The notes beneath the pieces are model-generated. The model searched no databases and was not told the DNA's origin. It saw nothing but the letters and a program-made list of their open reading frames with translations. A program made the translations under genes and the position numbers. From Klebsiella sp. RHBSTW-00484 (GTDB taxonomy: Bacteria; Pseudomonadota; Gammaproteobacteria; Enterobacterales; Enterobacteriaceae), in the NCBI RefSeq assembly GCF_013705725.1, contig NZ_CP055481.1, forward strand, positions 1,674,001 to 1,738,000: a stretch of 64,000 nt of DNA, in the 5' to 3' direction. This document shows positions 47,828 to 57,936 of the stretch, piece by piece. The first letter of the stretch is position 1; the number at the start of each line of letters is the position of its first letter.

Positions 47828-50152
47828 ATGCGCGGATTGAGTGGTATAAAACGCCGCTGGCGCTGGCTGGCGGCGTTCTTTTTTCTGCTGTGGCTTGCGG
47901 TGCTGGCGGCTGACAGGCTATGGCCGCTTCCGCTGCATGAGGTTACGCCCGCAAGGGTTGTGGTGGCGGAAGACGGAACGCCGTTGTGGCGCTTTGCCGA
48001 TGCGCAGGGCGTCTGGCGCTATCCGGTGACGCTCGGTGACGTCTCACCGCGCTATTTGCAGGCGCTGACCCAGTATGAAGATCGCTGGTTCTGGGAGCAT
48101 CCAGGCGTCAATCCTTTTTCTATCGCGCGTGCCGCCTGGCAGGATCTGACCTCCGGTCGGGTGATCTCCGGAGGCAGTACGCTGACCATGCAGGTGGCGC
48201 GCCTACTCGATCCTCACCCGCGTACTTTTGGCGGCAAGCTGCGCCAGTTATGGCGGGCGCTACAGCTGGAGTGGCATCTGTCGAAAAGCGATATTCTCAC
48301 GCTATACCTCAACCGGGCGCCGTTTGGCGGCACGTTACAGGGCATTGGTGCGGCGAGCTGGGCCTACCTGGGTAAACCGCCCGCGCAGTTGAGCTACGGC
48401 GAAGCGGCGCTGCTGGCGGTACTGCCGCAGGCACCAAGCCGTCTGCGTCCCGATCGTTGGCCCGAGCGGGCTCAGGCAGCGCGCGACAAAGTGCTGCTGC
48501 GGATGCAGAGCCAGGGCGTGTGGCCTGAAAAACCGGTGCGTGAAGCTATCGAAGAGCCTGTGTGGCTCTTTCCACGCCAGATGCCGCAGCTGGCGCCGCT
48601 TTTTTCCCGCCGCGCGCTGGCGAGCAGCCGTGAAGATAAGGTGGTGACGACGCTGGATGCCGGGCTACAGCGGCAACTGGAAGATCTGGCGTTAAACTGG
48701 AAATCGCGCCTGCCGCCGCGCAGCTCGCTGGCGATAGTCGTGGTCGATCATACTAATATGAAGGTGCGCGGCTGGGTGGGATCGGCGGATATTACCGATG
48801 ATAGTCGCTTTGGTCACATTGATATGGTGGCGGCGATTCGCTCACCTGGTTCAGTACTTAAACCATTTGTTTATGGCATGGCGTTGGATGAGGGGCTGAT
48901 TCATCCGGCTTCTTTACTGCAGGACGTGCCGCGTCGTTTTAGCGACTACCGGCCGGGCAATTTTGACAGCGGTTTTCATGGGCCGGTGAGCGCCAGCGAA
49001 GCGCTGGTTCGTTCGCTGAACCTTCCGGCGGTGCAGGTACTGGAGGCCTACGGGCCGAAGCGGTTTGCCGCTAACCTGCGCAACGCTGGTCTGCCGCTGA
49101 TGCTGCCAACGGGCGCGGAGCCGAATCTGTCGCTGATCCTCGGCGGCGCCGGGGCGAGGCTGGAGGATATTGTGGCGGCGTATAGCGCATTTGCCCGTCA
49201 CGGCAAGGCCGCGCGCTTACGCATCACACCGAACGCTCGGCTAGTGGAAAGACCGCTACTGTCGCCGGGCTCAGCCTGGATTGTGCGGCGTATTCTTGCT
49301 GGTGAAGCGCAGCCTGTTCCTGATGCATCGCTGGTGCAGGTGGTGCCGCTGGCGTGGAAAACCGGCACCAGCTATGGCTATCGCGATGCCTGGGCGATCG
49401 GCGTTAATGCCCGCTACCTGATCGGCATCTGGACCGGGCGACCTGATGGTACGCCGGTGGTCGGGCAGTTTGGTTTTGCCAGCGCGGTGCCGTTGCTTAA
49501 TCAGGTGAATAATATGCTGCTGGCGCGACCGTCGATGGGCCGCGGCGGATTGCCGACTGACCCGCGTCCACCGTCGGTCAGCGCCGGGAACATTTGCTGG
49601 CCTGGCGGGCAGCATTTAGCGTCAGGAGATGCGAACTGTCGCCGACGGTTGGCAACCTGGCTGCTGGATGAGAGCCAGCCGCCGACGCTGCTGCTGCCCG
49701 GTCAGGAAGGGATTCGCGGCATTCGTTTCCCGGTATGGTTGAATGACAAAGGGCTGCGGGTGGCGGCAGATTGCCCCGGCGCGGTGGAAAAAAATATCGA
49801 CGTCTGGCCGCTACCGCTCGAACCCTGGCTCCCCGTTGGCGAACGGCGTCGCGCCAGACTGCCTGCAGTATCGGCTGATTGTCCGCCAGTACAAACCGCG
49901 GACCCCGCGCCGCTGGTGCTATCCGGCATTCGCGAGGGATCGGTGATTAAACGCCTGCCCGGTGAGCAGAAGGTTATGCTACCGCTGCAAACGACCGGCG
50001 GGGAAGGGCGGCGCTGGTGGTTTCTGAACGGCGAACCGCTGGCGGTGGAAGGCGTTAACGCAACCCTCAGCCTGGAACGCCTCGAAAATTATCAACTGGT
50101 GGTGATGGATGAGGCCGGGCAAATTGTTGCCGCGAATTTCACCGTACAATAA
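47828..50152 (+). CDS. pbpC: Penicillin-binding protein 1C
   Basis: 774 residues. An N-terminal membrane anchor (WLAAFFFLLWLAVLAAD) is followed by a GT51 transglycosylase domain (QYEDRWFWEHPGVNP with the catalytic Glu, GGSTLTMQVAR) and a transpeptidase domain with SPGSVLKPFVYG (active-site Ser and Lys), SLN and KTGTSYGYRDAW. A C-terminal BiPBP_C beta domain starts at about residue 680. It makes peptidoglycan strands at the inner membrane. It is directly coupled to yfhM, implying joint repair and defence of the wall. Confidence 0.97.
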   Translation: MRGLSGIKRRWRWLAAFFFLLWLAVLAADRLWPLPLHEVTPARVVVAEDGTPLWRFADAQGVWRYPVTLGDVSPRYLQALTQYEDRWFWEHPGVNPFSIARAAWQDLTSGRVISGGSTLTMQVARLLDPHPRTFGGKLRQLWRALQLEWHLSKSDILTLYLNRAPFGGTLQGIGAASWAYLGKPPAQLSYGEAALLAVLPQAPSRLRPDRWPERAQAARDKVLLRMQSQGVWPEKPVREAIEEPVWLFPRQMPQLAPLFSRRALASSREDKVVTTLDAGLQRQLEDLALNWKSRLPPRSSLAIVVVDHTNMKVRGWVGSADITDDSRFGHIDMVAAIRSPGSVLKPFVYGMALDEGLIHPASLLQDVPRRFSDYRPGNFDSGFHGPVSASEALVRSLNLPAVQVLEAYGPKRFAANLRNAGLPLMLPTGAEPNLSLILGGAGARLEDIVAAYSAFARHGKAARLRITPNARLVERPLLSPGSAWIVRRILAGEAQPVPDASLVQVVPLAWKTGTSYGYRDAWAIGVNARYLIGIWTGRPDGTPVVGQFGFASAVPLLNQVNNMLLARPSMGRGGLPTDPRPPSVSAGNICWPGGQHLASGDANCRRRLATWLLDESQPPTLLLPGQEGIRGIRFPVWLNDKGLRVAADCPGAVEKNIDVWPLPLEPWLPVGERRRARLPAVSADCPPVQTADPAPLVLSGIREGSVIKRLPGEQKVMLPLQTTGGEGRRWWFLNGEPLAVEGVNATLSLERLENYQLVVMDEAGQIVAANFTVQ

Positions 50153-50249
50153 GCGGAGCTGTCATAGATTGGTCGGATTTGTTGTTTAAGGTCGCTTTTT
50201 TTTAAAAAAATGTTACCTAAACACATAGGCAACCGCTGTAGATGATGAT

Positions 50250-50255
50250 TATAAT
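50250..50255 (+). promoter_or_regulatory. Probable -10 box of ndk
   Basis: A perfect TATAAT lies 58 bases before the ndk start in an AT-rich stretch. No good -35 is seen at the usual distance. Confidence 0.45.
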
Positions 50256-50312
50256 TCGCGCCGTATTTATCTGCTCATCTGCAAAACAGAACAACACATA
50301 TAAGAGGTTATC

Positions 50313-50744
50313 ATGGCTATTGAACGTACTTTTTCCATCATCAAACCAAACGCGGTGGCAAAAAACGTTATTGGCGGCATCTTTTCTCGCTTTGAAGCTG
50401 CAGGGTTCAAAATTGTCGGCACCAAAATGCTGCACCTGACCGTTGAGCAGGCTCGCGGTTTTTATGCTGAGCACGAAGGCCGCCCATTCTTCGACGGCCT
50501 GGTTGAATTTATGACTTCTGGCCCGATCGTCGTATCCGTGCTGGAAGGCGAAAATGCGGTCCAGCGTCACCGTGACCTGCTGGGCGCAACCAACCCGGCG
50601 AACGCGCTGGCAGGTACCCTGCGCGCTGACTACGCTGACAGCTTTACCGAGAACGGCACCCACGGTTCTGATTCTGTTGAATCTGCTGCGCGCGAAATCG
50701 CGTTCTTCTTTGCGGAAGGCGAGGTTTGCCCGCGCACCCGCTAA
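50313..50744 (+). CDS. ndk: Nucleoside diphosphate kinase
   Basis: 143 residues. Active-site histidine in the signature NGTHGSDS (His117). The typical start is [20 protein letters not shown], with the Kpn loop in [18 protein letters not shown]. It passes phosphate from ATP to other nucleoside diphosphates and balances NTP pools. The ribosome site aagaggtt precedes ATG 50313; an in-frame start at 50242 does not exist in this frame. Confidence 0.98.
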   Translation: MAIERTFSIIKPNAVAKNVIGGIFSRFEAAGFKIVGTKMLHLTVEQARGFYAEHEGRPFFDGLVEFMTSGPIVVSVLEGENAVQRHRDLLGATNPANALAGTLRADYADSFTENGTHGSDSVESAAREIAFFFAEGEVCPRTR

Positions 50745-50755
50745 TCCTCGTCGTC

Positions 50756-50856
50756 TTTTCGACCGTCGCGATGTTGGCTGCGCGCGTTCACCCCGGTCAC
50801 ATAGTTATCTATGCTCCCGGGGCTTAACTTGCTTGCCGCCTTGCGACAATCGAAAA
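50756..50856. repeat. Intergenic palindromic element after ndk
   Basis: The outer arms ttttcgaccgtcgcg (50756-50770) and tgcgacaatcgaaaa (50842-50856) pair at 12 of 15 positions. Inside is a second dyad: ccccgg...cccgggg (50791-50822) with catag/ctatg at its tip. This looks like one of the repeated intergenic sequences of enterobacteria, placed 11 bases after the ndk stop, and may also end the ndk transcript. Confidence 0.7.
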
Positions 50857-50873
50857 GCCATAGAGGATTAAGT

Positions 50874-51040
50874 ATGTGGTTACGATTTTTTTATCATTGA
50901 CTGCGTGCAAGCGTGGTATTGATGCGCCAGACTTTGTAGAATACAGCGCCCCGGACGAGCAGTTGCTCCCGGGGCGTTTCTTTTTCAACCCTCCAGGGGC
51001 CATAACGTGTAATAACGAGGCCGGGATCAATTATGTCTGA
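50874..51040 (+). other. Candidate small lipoprotein frame upstream of rlmN, reachable by -1 slippage or a GTG start
   Basis: ATG 50874 has a good ribosome site (agagga) but opens an 8-codon frame (MWLRFFYH) that stops right after a run of seven T (50886-50892). A -1 slip on that run gives MWLRFFLSLTACKRGIDAPD and continues to a stop at 51038-51040 that overlaps the rlmN ATG. The slipped product has a short hydrophobic stretch and a lipobox (LTAC). A GTG at 50876 is directly in the long frame (54 codons) but has poorer spacing. The frame also runs through the terminator-like stem at 50948-50975, which argues against it. Treat as a hypothesis. Confidence 0.35.
50948..50985 (+). terminator. Terminator-like hairpin upstream of rlmN
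   Basis: Stem gccccgg (50948-50954) and ccggggc (50969-50975), followed by gtttctttttc, which fits an intrinsic terminator or leader attenuator 48 bases before the rlmN start. Confidence 0.75.
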
Positions 51041-52199
51041 ACAAATAGTCACACCTGATAGCGCCGCTCTGACGGTGCCGAACAAAGATGCCAAAATCAA
51101 CCTGCTGGATCTGAACCGTCAGCAGATGCGCGAGTTTTTCAAAGATATGGGCGAAAAGCCTTTCCGCGCCGATCAGGTGATGAAATGGATGTATCACTAC
51201 TGCTGCGATAACTTTGATGAGATGACCGACATCAACAAAGTCCTGCGCGGCAAACTGAAGGAAATCGCGGAGATCCGCGCACCCGAAGTTGTTGAAGAGC
51301 AGCGCTCCAGCGATGGTACTATCAAATGGGCGATTGCCGTTGGCGATCAGCGCGTTGAAACCGTGTATATCCCGGAAGACGATCGCGCCACCCTGTGCGT
51401 CTCTTCCCAGGTTGGCTGTGCGCTGGAGTGCAAATTTTGCTCTACGGCGCAGCAGGGCTTTAACCGTAATCTGCGGGTATCGGAAATTATCGGCCAGGTC
51501 TGGCGTGCGGCGAAAATTGTCGGCGCGGTGAAGGCAACGGGCGTGCGTCCGATCACCAACGTGGTAATGATGGGGATGGGCGAACCGCTGCTGAACCTGA
51601 CCAACGTGGTTCCGGCGATGGAAATCATGCTCGACGACTTCGGCTTTGGCCTGTCCAAACGTCGCGTGACCCTGTCGACTTCCGGTGTGGTACCGGCGCT
51701 GGATAAGCTTGGCGATATGATTGACGTTGCGCTGGCGATCTCCTTGCACGCACCGAACGACACCATTCGTGACGAAATCGTACCGATCAACAAGAAATAC
51801 AATATCGAGACCTTTCTGAACTCGGTGCGTGGCTACATTTCGAAGTCCAACGCCAATCAGGGCCGCGTGACTATCGAATACGTTATGCTGGATCACGTCA
51901 ATGATGGTACCGAGCATGCGCATGAGCTGGCCGAGCTGTTGAAAGATACACCATGTAAGATCAACCTGATCCCATGGAACCCCTTCCCGGGCGCGCCGTA
52001 TGGCCGTAGCTCCAACAGCCGTATTGACCGTTTCTCCAAAGTGTTGATGGAATACGGTTTTACCACGATTGTGCGTAAAACCCGTGGCGATGACATTGAT
52101 GCCGCCTGCGGCCAGCTGGCGGGTGATGTAATCGACCGCACCAAGCGCACTCTGCGTAAGCGTATGCAGGGTGAAGCGATCGACGTTAAGGCAATCTGA
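51033..52199 (+). CDS. rlmN: RlmN, dual-specificity 23S rRNA/tRNA adenine-C2 methyltransferase
   Basis: 388 residues. Radical-SAM cluster motif CALECKFCS (C-x3-C-x2-C), with the mechanistic cysteine in [12 protein letters not shown]. It methylates A2503 of 23S rRNA and A37 of several tRNAs through a methylated-cysteine intermediate. Other family blocks are [23 protein letters not shown] and [13 protein letters not shown]. It precedes rodZ and ispG as in E. coli. Confidence 0.98.
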   Translation: MSEQIVTPDSAALTVPNKDAKINLLDLNRQQMREFFKDMGEKPFRADQVMKWMYHYCCDNFDEMTDINKVLRGKLKEIAEIRAPEVVEEQRSSDGTIKWAIAVGDQRVETVYIPEDDRATLCVSSQVGCALECKFCSTAQQGFNRNLRVSEIIGQVWRAAKIVGAVKATGVRPITNVVMMGMGEPLLNLTNVVPAMEIMLDDFGFGLSKRRVTLSTSGVVPALDKLGDMIDVALAISLHAPNDTIRDEIVPINKKYNIETFLNSVRGYISKSNANQGRVTIEYVMLDHVNDGTEHAHELAELLKDTPCKINLIPWNPFPGAPYGRSSNSRIDRFSKVLMEYGFTTIVRKTRGDDIDAACGQLAGDVIDRTKRTLRKRMQGEAIDVKAI

Positions 52200-52210
52200 T
52201 AAATGATGCA

Positions 52211-52233
52211 GCGCGCAACCCGGGTTGTGCGTT
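52211..52233 (+). terminator. Stem-loop after rlmN
   Basis: Nearly perfect dyad gcgcaacccgggttgtgc with flanking complementary bases, 12 bases after the rlmN stop. It is followed by an A/T-rich but not poly-U tail. Probably a weak terminator. Confidence 0.55.
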
Positions 52234-52473
52234 GCATATTTATGTTGAATAGCCGGGCGAAATACACTGGTTTGGTTAATAATTACGGTGCGTTTTTGTT
52301 GACTTTGAGGCAGTATGTAGCGGTACAACAACCGCTTAGCATTCAATATTGATAAGTCTCTGTGATAGTACGTCATACGGACTTATACTGTTTGTCTGAC
52401 GTTGAGCAGATGTCTCGCGGCGCGGGGTTACCGGCGCTGAACTTTAAATTTCACGTACCAGTAATTGTAGCGA

Positions 52474-53463
52474 ATGAATACTGAAGCCACTCAAGACCAT
52501 CAAGAAGCAAACACCACGGGCGCGCGTCTGCGTACGGCTCGTGAACAACTCGGACTCAGCCAGCAAGCGGTGGCAGAGCGCTTATGCCTGAAGGTTTCCA
52601 CGGTTCGTGATATTGAAGACGATAAGGCCCCAGCCGATCTTGCTTCAACCTTCCTGCGCGGCTATATCCGTTCTTATGCTCGCCTTGTGCACATTCCCGA
52701 AGAAGAACTGCTGCCAATGATGGCGAAACAGGCTCCCATTCGCGCGGCAAAAGTTGCGCCAATGCAGAGTTTCTCGCTGGGCAAACGTCGTAAAAAGCGT
52801 GATGGCTGGCTGATGAGCTTTACCTGGCTGGTCCTGTTTGTGGTGATCGGACTCAGCGGCGCCTGGTGGTGGCAAGACCACAAAGCGCAGCAGGACGAGA
52901 TCTCCACCATGGCCGATCAATCCACCGCTGAGCTGAATTCTGGCGATAATAATAGCCAAAACATTCCTCTGGGTAATGATTCGGCGAATTCTGCACCGGA
53001 CGCTGTTGCTAACAGCGCGCCGGTAGATACTTCTACTGCGCCAGCGGCGTCAACCCCGGCTCCGGCCCCGGTAGATAACAACGCCGTTGTTGCGCCTTCT
53101 CAGGCGAATGTCGATACTGCGGCAACTCCAGCGCCTGCAGCGGTAAATCCAACCTCTCCACTACCTGGCGATCAGGCAAACGTGGCCGCTACAGCGGCTT
53201 CAGCTCAGGATCTGGTGCTGAACTTCTCCGCTGATTGCTGGCTGGAAGTGAGCGATGCTACCGGTAAAAAGCTGTTCAGCGGTTTGCAACGTAAAGGTGG
53301 TAACCTGAATCTGAGCGGTCAGGCGCCTTATAAGCTGAAAATTGGTGCACCGGCAGCAGTACAGATTCAGTATCTGGGTAAACCCGTCGATTTGAGTCGT
53401 TTTATCAGAACTAACCAGGTTGCGCGTCTGACCCTTAATGCCGAACAATCACCGGCGCAGTAA
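52474..53463 (+). CDS. rodZ: RodZ, cytoskeletal membrane protein controlling rod shape
   Basis: 329 residues. An N-terminal helix-turn-helix domain that binds MreB ([34 protein letters not shown], about 17-85) is followed by a basic stretch (KRRKKR), one membrane helix ([18 protein letters not shown], about 112-130), a long Ala/Pro/Thr-rich periplasmic linker, and a C-terminal DUF4115 beta domain ([29 protein letters not shown]). It positions MreB and the elongation machinery. It is followed by ispG after 26 bases. Confidence 0.96.
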   Translation: MNTEATQDHQEANTTGARLRTAREQLGLSQQAVAERLCLKVSTVRDIEDDKAPADLASTFLRGYIRSYARLVHIPEEELLPMMAKQAPIRAAKVAPMQSFSLGKRRKKRDGWLMSFTWLVLFVVIGLSGAWWWQDHKAQQDEISTMADQSTAELNSGDNNSQNIPLGNDSANSAPDAVANSAPVDTSTAPAASTPAPAPVDNNAVVAPSQANVDTAATPAPAAVNPTSPLPGDQANVAATAASAQDLVLNFSADCWLEVSDATGKKLFSGLQRKGGNLNLSGQAPYKLKIGAPAAVQIQYLGKPVDLSRFIRTNQVARLTLNAEQSPAQ

Positions 53464-53489
53464 TAGACGGGTAACGCGGGAGATTTTTC

Positions 53490-54611
53490 ATGCATAACCA
53501 GGCTCCGATTCAACGTAGAAAATCTAAACGAATTTACGTTGGGAATGTGCCAATTGGCGATGGTGCACCTATCGCCGTACAGTCGATGACCAATACTCGC
53601 ACCACTGACGTGGCGGCGACAGTCAATCAAATTAAAGCGTTAGAACGCGTTGGCGCAGACATTGTCCGCGTTTCCGTGCCGACAATGGACGCGGCTGAAG
53701 CATTCAAGCTTATCAAACAGCAGGTTAATGTCCCGCTGGTTGCCGATATCCACTTTGATTACCGTATTGCGCTGAAGGTTGCGGAATACGGCGTCGATTG
53801 CCTGCGTATTAACCCAGGTAATATCGGTAATGAAGAGCGTATTCGCATGGTCGTGGACTGCGCTCGCGATAAAAATATTCCCATTCGTATCGGGGTGAAC
53901 GCCGGTTCTCTGGAAAAAGATCTCCAGGAAAAATATGGTGAACCGACGCCGCAGGCGCTGCTGGAATCGGCTATGCGTCATGTCGATCATCTCGATCGTC
54001 TGAACTTCGATCAGTTCAAAGTCAGCGTAAAAGCTTCCGATGTATTCCTGGCGGTTGAATCCTATCGTCTGCTGGCGAAGCAGATCGATCAGCCTCTGCA
54101 CCTGGGGATCACCGAAGCCGGTGGCGCCCGCAGCGGTGCGGTGAAATCGGCTATTGGCCTCGGTTTACTGCTTAATGAAGGCATTGGCGACACCCTGCGC
54201 GTTTCGCTGGCGGCGGATCCGGTTGAAGAGATCAAAGTCGGATTCGACATTCTGAAGTCTCTGCGTATTCGCGCGCGCGGCATTAACTTCATTGCTTGCC
54301 CAACCTGCTCGCGTCAGGAGTTTGACGTTATCGGCACCGTTAATGCGCTGGAGCAGCGTCTGGAAGATATCATTACGCCGATGGATATTTCGATCATTGG
54401 CTGCGTGGTAAACGGTCCTGGTGAGGCGCTGGTATCTACGCTCGGCGTAACCGGCGGCAATAAGAAAAGTGGCCTGTACGAAGATGGCGTACGTAAAGAC
54501 AGGCTGGATAACGACGATATGATCGATCAGTTGGAAGCGCGTATCCGTGCCAAAGCATCGATGCTTGATGAAGCGCGTCGTATCGATATTCAACAGGTTG
54601 AAGCAAAATAA
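53490..54611 (+). CDS. ispG: IspG, 4-hydroxy-3-methylbut-2-enyl-diphosphate synthase
   Basis: 373 residues. The [4Fe-4S] ligands are in [11 protein letters not shown] (two Cys) and [12 protein letters not shown] (Cys), and the TIM-barrel domain starts [24 protein letters not shown]. It catalyses the penultimate step of the methylerythritol phosphate isoprenoid pathway and depends on the iron-sulfur machinery encoded earlier in this window. It probably shares an operon with rodZ. Confidence 0.98.
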   Translation: MHNQAPIQRRKSKRIYVGNVPIGDGAPIAVQSMTNTRTTDVAATVNQIKALERVGADIVRVSVPTMDAAEAFKLIKQQVNVPLVADIHFDYRIALKVAEYGVDCLRINPGNIGNEERIRMVVDCARDKNIPIRIGVNAGSLEKDLQEKYGEPTPQALLESAMRHVDHLDRLNFDQFKVSVKASDVFLAVESYRLLAKQIDQPLHLGITEAGGARSGAVKSAIGLGLLLNEGIGDTLRVSLAADPVEEIKVGFDILKSLRIRARGINFIACPTCSRQEFDVIGTVNALEQRLEDIITPMDISIIGCVVNGPGEALVSTLGVTGGNKKSGLYEDGVRKDRLDNDDMIDQLEARIRAKASMLDEARRIDIQQVEAK

Positions 54612-54618
54612 CGTGTTG

Positions 54619-54682
54619 GGAAGCGATACGCTTCCCGTGTATGATTGAACCTGCGGGCGCGAGGCGCCGGGGTTCATTTTTG
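54619..54682 (+). terminator. Two consecutive hairpins between ispG and hisS
   Basis: The first is a perfect 8-bp stem gggaagcg/cgcttccc with a 3-base loop (54619-54637). The second pairs tgaacc (54647-54652) with ggttca (54672-54677) around a GC-rich inner dyad and runs into ttttt. The second has the form of an intrinsic terminator. Confidence 0.75.
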
Positions 54683-54702
54683 TATATATAAAGAGAATAA
54701 AC

Positions 54703-55977
54703 GTGGCAAAGAACATTCAAGCCATCCGCGGCATGAACGATTATCTGCCGGGCGAAACCGCTCTCTGGCAGCGCATTGAAGGCACACTGAAGCAGGTGCT
54801 CGGTAGCTACGGTTACAGCGAAATCCGTATGCCGATTGTAGAGCAGACCCCGTTATTCAAACGCGCGATCGGTGAAGTCACCGACGTGGTTGAAAAAGAG
54901 ATGTACACCTTTGAGGACCGCAATGGCGATAGCCTGACGCTGCGTCCGGAAGGCACGGCTGGCTGCGTACGCGCCGGTATCGAACATGGTCTCCTGTACA
55001 ATCAAGAACAGCGCCTGTGGTACATCGGGCCGATGTTCCGCCATGAGCGTCCGCAAAAAGGGCGCTATCGCCAGTTCCACCAGATTGGCGCGGAAGCGTT
55101 CGGCCTGCAGGGGCCGGATATTGATGCCGAACTGATTATGCTGACCGCTCGCTGGTGGCGTGAGCTGGGTATCTCCAGCCATGTTGCGCTGGAGCTGAAC
55201 TCCATCGGTTCGCTGGAGGCGCGCGCCAACTATCGCGATGCGCTGGTGGCTTACCTTGAGCAGTTTAAAGATAAGCTTGATGAAGACTGTAAACGCCGCA
55301 TGTACACCAACCCGCTGCGCGTACTGGATTCCAAAAACCCGGACGTACAGGCGCTGCTGAACGACGCGCCAGCGCTTGGTGACTATCTTGACGAAGAGTC
55401 TAAAGAGCACTTCGCCGGGTTGTGCGCTCTGCTGGATGCCGCCGGTATCAGCTATACCGTAAACCAGCGCCTGGTGCGTGGTCTCGACTATTACAACCGC
55501 ACTGTGTTTGAGTGGGTAACGACCAGCCTTGGCTCACAGGGCACTGTTTGTGCCGGGGGCCGTTATGATGGTCTGGTTGAGCAACTTGGTGGCCGTGCAA
55601 CCCCTGGCGTGGGTTTTGCTATGGGGCTGGAACGTCTGGTTTTACTGGTCCAGGCAGTGAATCCGGAATTTAAAGCAGATCCTGTTGTCGATATATACCT
55701 GGTAGCCTCCGGAACCGATACCCAGTTTGCTGCTATGCGTCTGGCTGAACAGGTTCGCGATGCGTTACCCGGCGTTAAGCTGATGACCAACCACGGCGGC
55801 GGCAACTTCAAGAAGCAGTTTGCCCGTGCGGATAAATGGGGCGCTCGTATTGCTCTGGTGGTGGGTGAGTCAGAAGCCGCTGACGGAAACGTGGTAGTGA
55901 AAGATTTACGCTCAGGTGAGCAAACTACCGTAACGCAGGATAGCGTTGCCGCGCATTTGCGCACACTTCTGGGTTAA
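54703..55977 (+). CDS. hisS: Histidyl-tRNA synthetase
   Basis: 424 residues, starting at GTG 54703 as in E. coli. Class II motifs are present: motif 2 in [23 protein letters not shown], the histidine-specific [15 protein letters not shown], and motif 3 in [11 protein letters not shown]. The C-terminal anticodon-binding domain starts at about residue 325. It charges tRNA-His. A terminator separates it from ispG, so it probably has its own promoter. Confidence 0.99.
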   Translation: MAKNIQAIRGMNDYLPGETALWQRIEGTLKQVLGSYGYSEIRMPIVEQTPLFKRAIGEVTDVVEKEMYTFEDRNGDSLTLRPEGTAGCVRAGIEHGLLYNQEQRLWYIGPMFRHERPQKGRYRQFHQIGAEAFGLQGPDIDAELIMLTARWWRELGISSHVALELNSIGSLEARANYRDALVAYLEQFKDKLDEDCKRRMYTNPLRVLDSKNPDVQALLNDAPALGDYLDEESKEHFAGLCALLDAAGISYTVNQRLVRGLDYYNRTVFEWVTTSLGSQGTVCAGGRYDGLVEQLGGRATPGVGFAMGLERLVLLVQAVNPEFKADPVVDIYLVASGTDTQFAAMRLAEQVRDALPGVKLMTNHGGGNFKKQFARADKWGARIALVVGESEAADGNVVVKDLRSGEQTTVTQDSVAAHLRTLLG

Positions 55978-56011
55978 TCTCCCGGGAATCATTAGTCAGG
56001 AGAAGGACTGC

Positions 56012-56632
56012 GTGGAAACTTACGATAACGAAAACGATCAGGTCGATGCGCTGAAGCGTTTCTTTGCCGAAAATGGCAAAGCGCTGGCCGTCGGAGTGGT
56101 TTTGGGCGTTGGCGCACTGGTTGGCTGGCGCTACTGGACATCCCATCAGTTAGACACTGCCAGAGGTTCATCTCTGGCCTATGAGAATGCGATTTCCGCG
56201 CTTAAATCGGATAAGCCAGAAGCACTGAACGCGGCGCAGAAATTTGCCGCTGACAGTAAAAACACCTATGGTGCGTTTGCGTCTCTTGAGCTGGCGCAGC
56301 AGTTTGTCGATAAGAACGACCTGCAGAACGCTGAAAAGCAGCTTCAGCAGGGGCTGACAGCCGCTTCTGATGATAACCTGAAATCGGTTATCAATATGCG
56401 TCTTGCTCGCGTTCAGCTGCAGCTGAAACAGCCTGATGCCGCGTTAAAAACCCTTGATGCCGTTAAAGGCGAAGGTTGGACCTCAATTGTCGCTGATTTG
56501 CGCGGTGAGATCCTGCTGAGTAAAGGCGATAAGCAAGGGGCTAAAGCGGCCTGGGAAGCGGGCGAGAAAAGTGATGCTTCACCGGCGCTCAGCGAAATGA
56601 TGCGTATGAAAATAAATAATTTGTCCATCTGA
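56012..56632 (+). CDS. yfgM: YfgM, inner-membrane TPR ancillary SecYEG translocon subunit
   Basis: 206 residues from GTG 56012, preceded by caggagaagg. The frame is open upstream to 55946 but would overlap hisS and disrupt the usual N-terminus ETYDNENDQVDALKRFFAENGKALAVGVVLGVGALVGWRYW, which carries the single membrane helix. A periplasmic TPR-like domain follows. In E. coli YfgM works with PpiD at SecYEG and influences the Rcs response. It lies directly upstream of bamB (10 bases). Confidence 0.95.
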   Translation: METYDNENDQVDALKRFFAENGKALAVGVVLGVGALVGWRYWTSHQLDTARGSSLAYENAISALKSDKPEALNAAQKFAADSKNTYGAFASLELAQQFVDKNDLQNAEKQLQQGLTAASDDNLKSVINMRLARVQLQLKQPDAALKTLDAVKGEGWTSIVADLRGEILLSKGDKQGAKAAWEAGEKSDASPALSEMMRMKINNLSI

Positions 56633-56642
56633 GAGGGACTCG

Positions 56643-57821
56643 ATGCAATTGCGTAAATTACTTTTGCCAGGGCTGCTTTCCGTTACTTTATTGAGCGGTT
56701 GTTCGCTGTTTAATAGCGAAGAAGATGTGGTGAAAATGTCGCCACTGCCGACGGTGGAAAACCAGTTTACGCCGTCCACGTCCTGGAGCACCTCAGTTGG
56801 CGGCGGTATCGGCGAATTTTACTCTAATCTTCACCCGGCGTTTGCCGATGGCGTTGTCTATGCCGCCGATCGGAAAGGCACCGTTAAAGCTCTGAATTCA
56901 GGTGACGGTAAAGAAGTATGGTCGGTTAACCTGGCAGAGAAAGACGGCTGGTTCTCCCGCGCGCCTGCACTGCTTTCCGGCGGCGTGACCGTTTCCGGCG
57001 GTCATGTTTATATCGGTAGTGAAAAAGCCAAAGTCTTTGCGCTGAATACCAGCGATGGCACCGTCGCGTGGGAAGCGAGCGTGGCGGGTGAAGCCATTTC
57101 TCGTCCGGTGGTGAGCGACGGCATGGTTCTGATTCATACGACCAACGGTCAGTTGCAGGCTCTGAACGAGGCTGATGGTGCATTAAAATGGACCGTCAAC
57201 CTTGATATGCCAGCGCTCTCCCTGCGTGGTGAATCCGCTCCCGCTACCGCCTACGGTGCTGCTGTTGTTGGTGGTGACAACGGTCGCGTAAGCGCGGTGC
57301 TAATGCAGCAGGGCCAGATGATTTGGCAGCAGCGCATCTCTACCGCGACCGGCCCGACTGAAATTGACCGCCTTAACGACGTCGATACAACCCCGGTTAT
57401 CGTTAACGGCGTAATTTATGCGCTGGCCTATAACGGCAACCTGACGGCGCTGGATCTGCGTAGCGGCCAGATTATGTGGAAACGCGAGCTGGGTTCAGTG
57501 AACGATTTCATTGTCGATGGCAACCGTATTTACCTGGTTGACCAGAATGACCGTGTGCTGGCGCTGACCACTGACGGTGGCGTGACGCTGTGGACGCAAA
57601 GCGATCTACTGCATCGCCTGTTAACTGCGCCGGTGTTGTATAATGGAAATCTGGTCGTCGGCGATAGCGAAGGCTATATGCACTGGCTCAACCCGGAAGA
57701 TGGTCACTTTGTGGCCCAGCAGAAAATGGATAGCTCCGGCTTCCTGACCGACCCGGTAGTTGCCGACGGTAAACTGCTGATTCAGGCCAAAGACGGCACG
57801 CTGTACGCAGTTACGCGTTAA
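56643..57821 (+). CDS. bamB: BamB, outer-membrane protein assembly lipoprotein
   Basis: 392 residues. The lipoprotein signal ends in LLSGC (Cys at about 20). An eight-bladed beta-propeller follows with repeated PQQ-like strands (GTVKALNSGDGKEVWSVNLAEKDG; AKVFALNTSDGTVAWEASVAGE; NLTALDLRSGQIMWKREL; LYAVTR at the end). It is part of the BamABCDE machine and assists insertion of beta-barrel proteins. A strong terminator follows. Confidence 0.98.
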   Translation: MQLRKLLLPGLLSVTLLSGCSLFNSEEDVVKMSPLPTVENQFTPSTSWSTSVGGGIGEFYSNLHPAFADGVVYAADRKGTVKALNSGDGKEVWSVNLAEKDGWFSRAPALLSGGVTVSGGHVYIGSEKAKVFALNTSDGTVAWEASVAGEAISRPVVSDGMVLIHTTNGQLQALNEADGALKWTVNLDMPALSLRGESAPATAYGAAVVGGDNGRVSAVLMQQGQMIWQQRISTATGPTEIDRLNDVDTTPVIVNGVIYALAYNGNLTALDLRSGQIMWKRELGSVNDFIVDGNRIYLVDQNDRVLALTTDGGVTLWTQSDLLHRLLTAPVLYNGNLVVGDSEGYMHWLNPEDGHFVAQQKMDSSGFLTDPVVADGKLLIQAKDGTLYAVTR

Positions 57822-57845
57822 GTACAGCAGTAGTTTGTTTTTGAG

Positions 57846-57876
57846 AAACGGCCCCTGGCAGACAGGGGCCGTTTTG
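57846..57876 (+). terminator. Terminator of bamB
   Basis: Perfect 12-bp stem (57846-57857 with 57863-57874), GC-rich core ggcccctg, loop gcaga, then tttt and further T-rich bases. Confidence 0.92.
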
Positions 57877-57936
57877 ACTTTTTTAGAAACGTCGTGAAAA
57901 GCGACGTTGTATCGATTTTTGTAAGAGGCATTTAAC

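Noticed and set aside
51027..52376. Long open frame of 449 codons on the minus strand opposite rlmN
   Set aside because: It is an antisense shadow of a highly expressed-type coding sequence, with low-complexity His/Arg/Gln composition and no family match.
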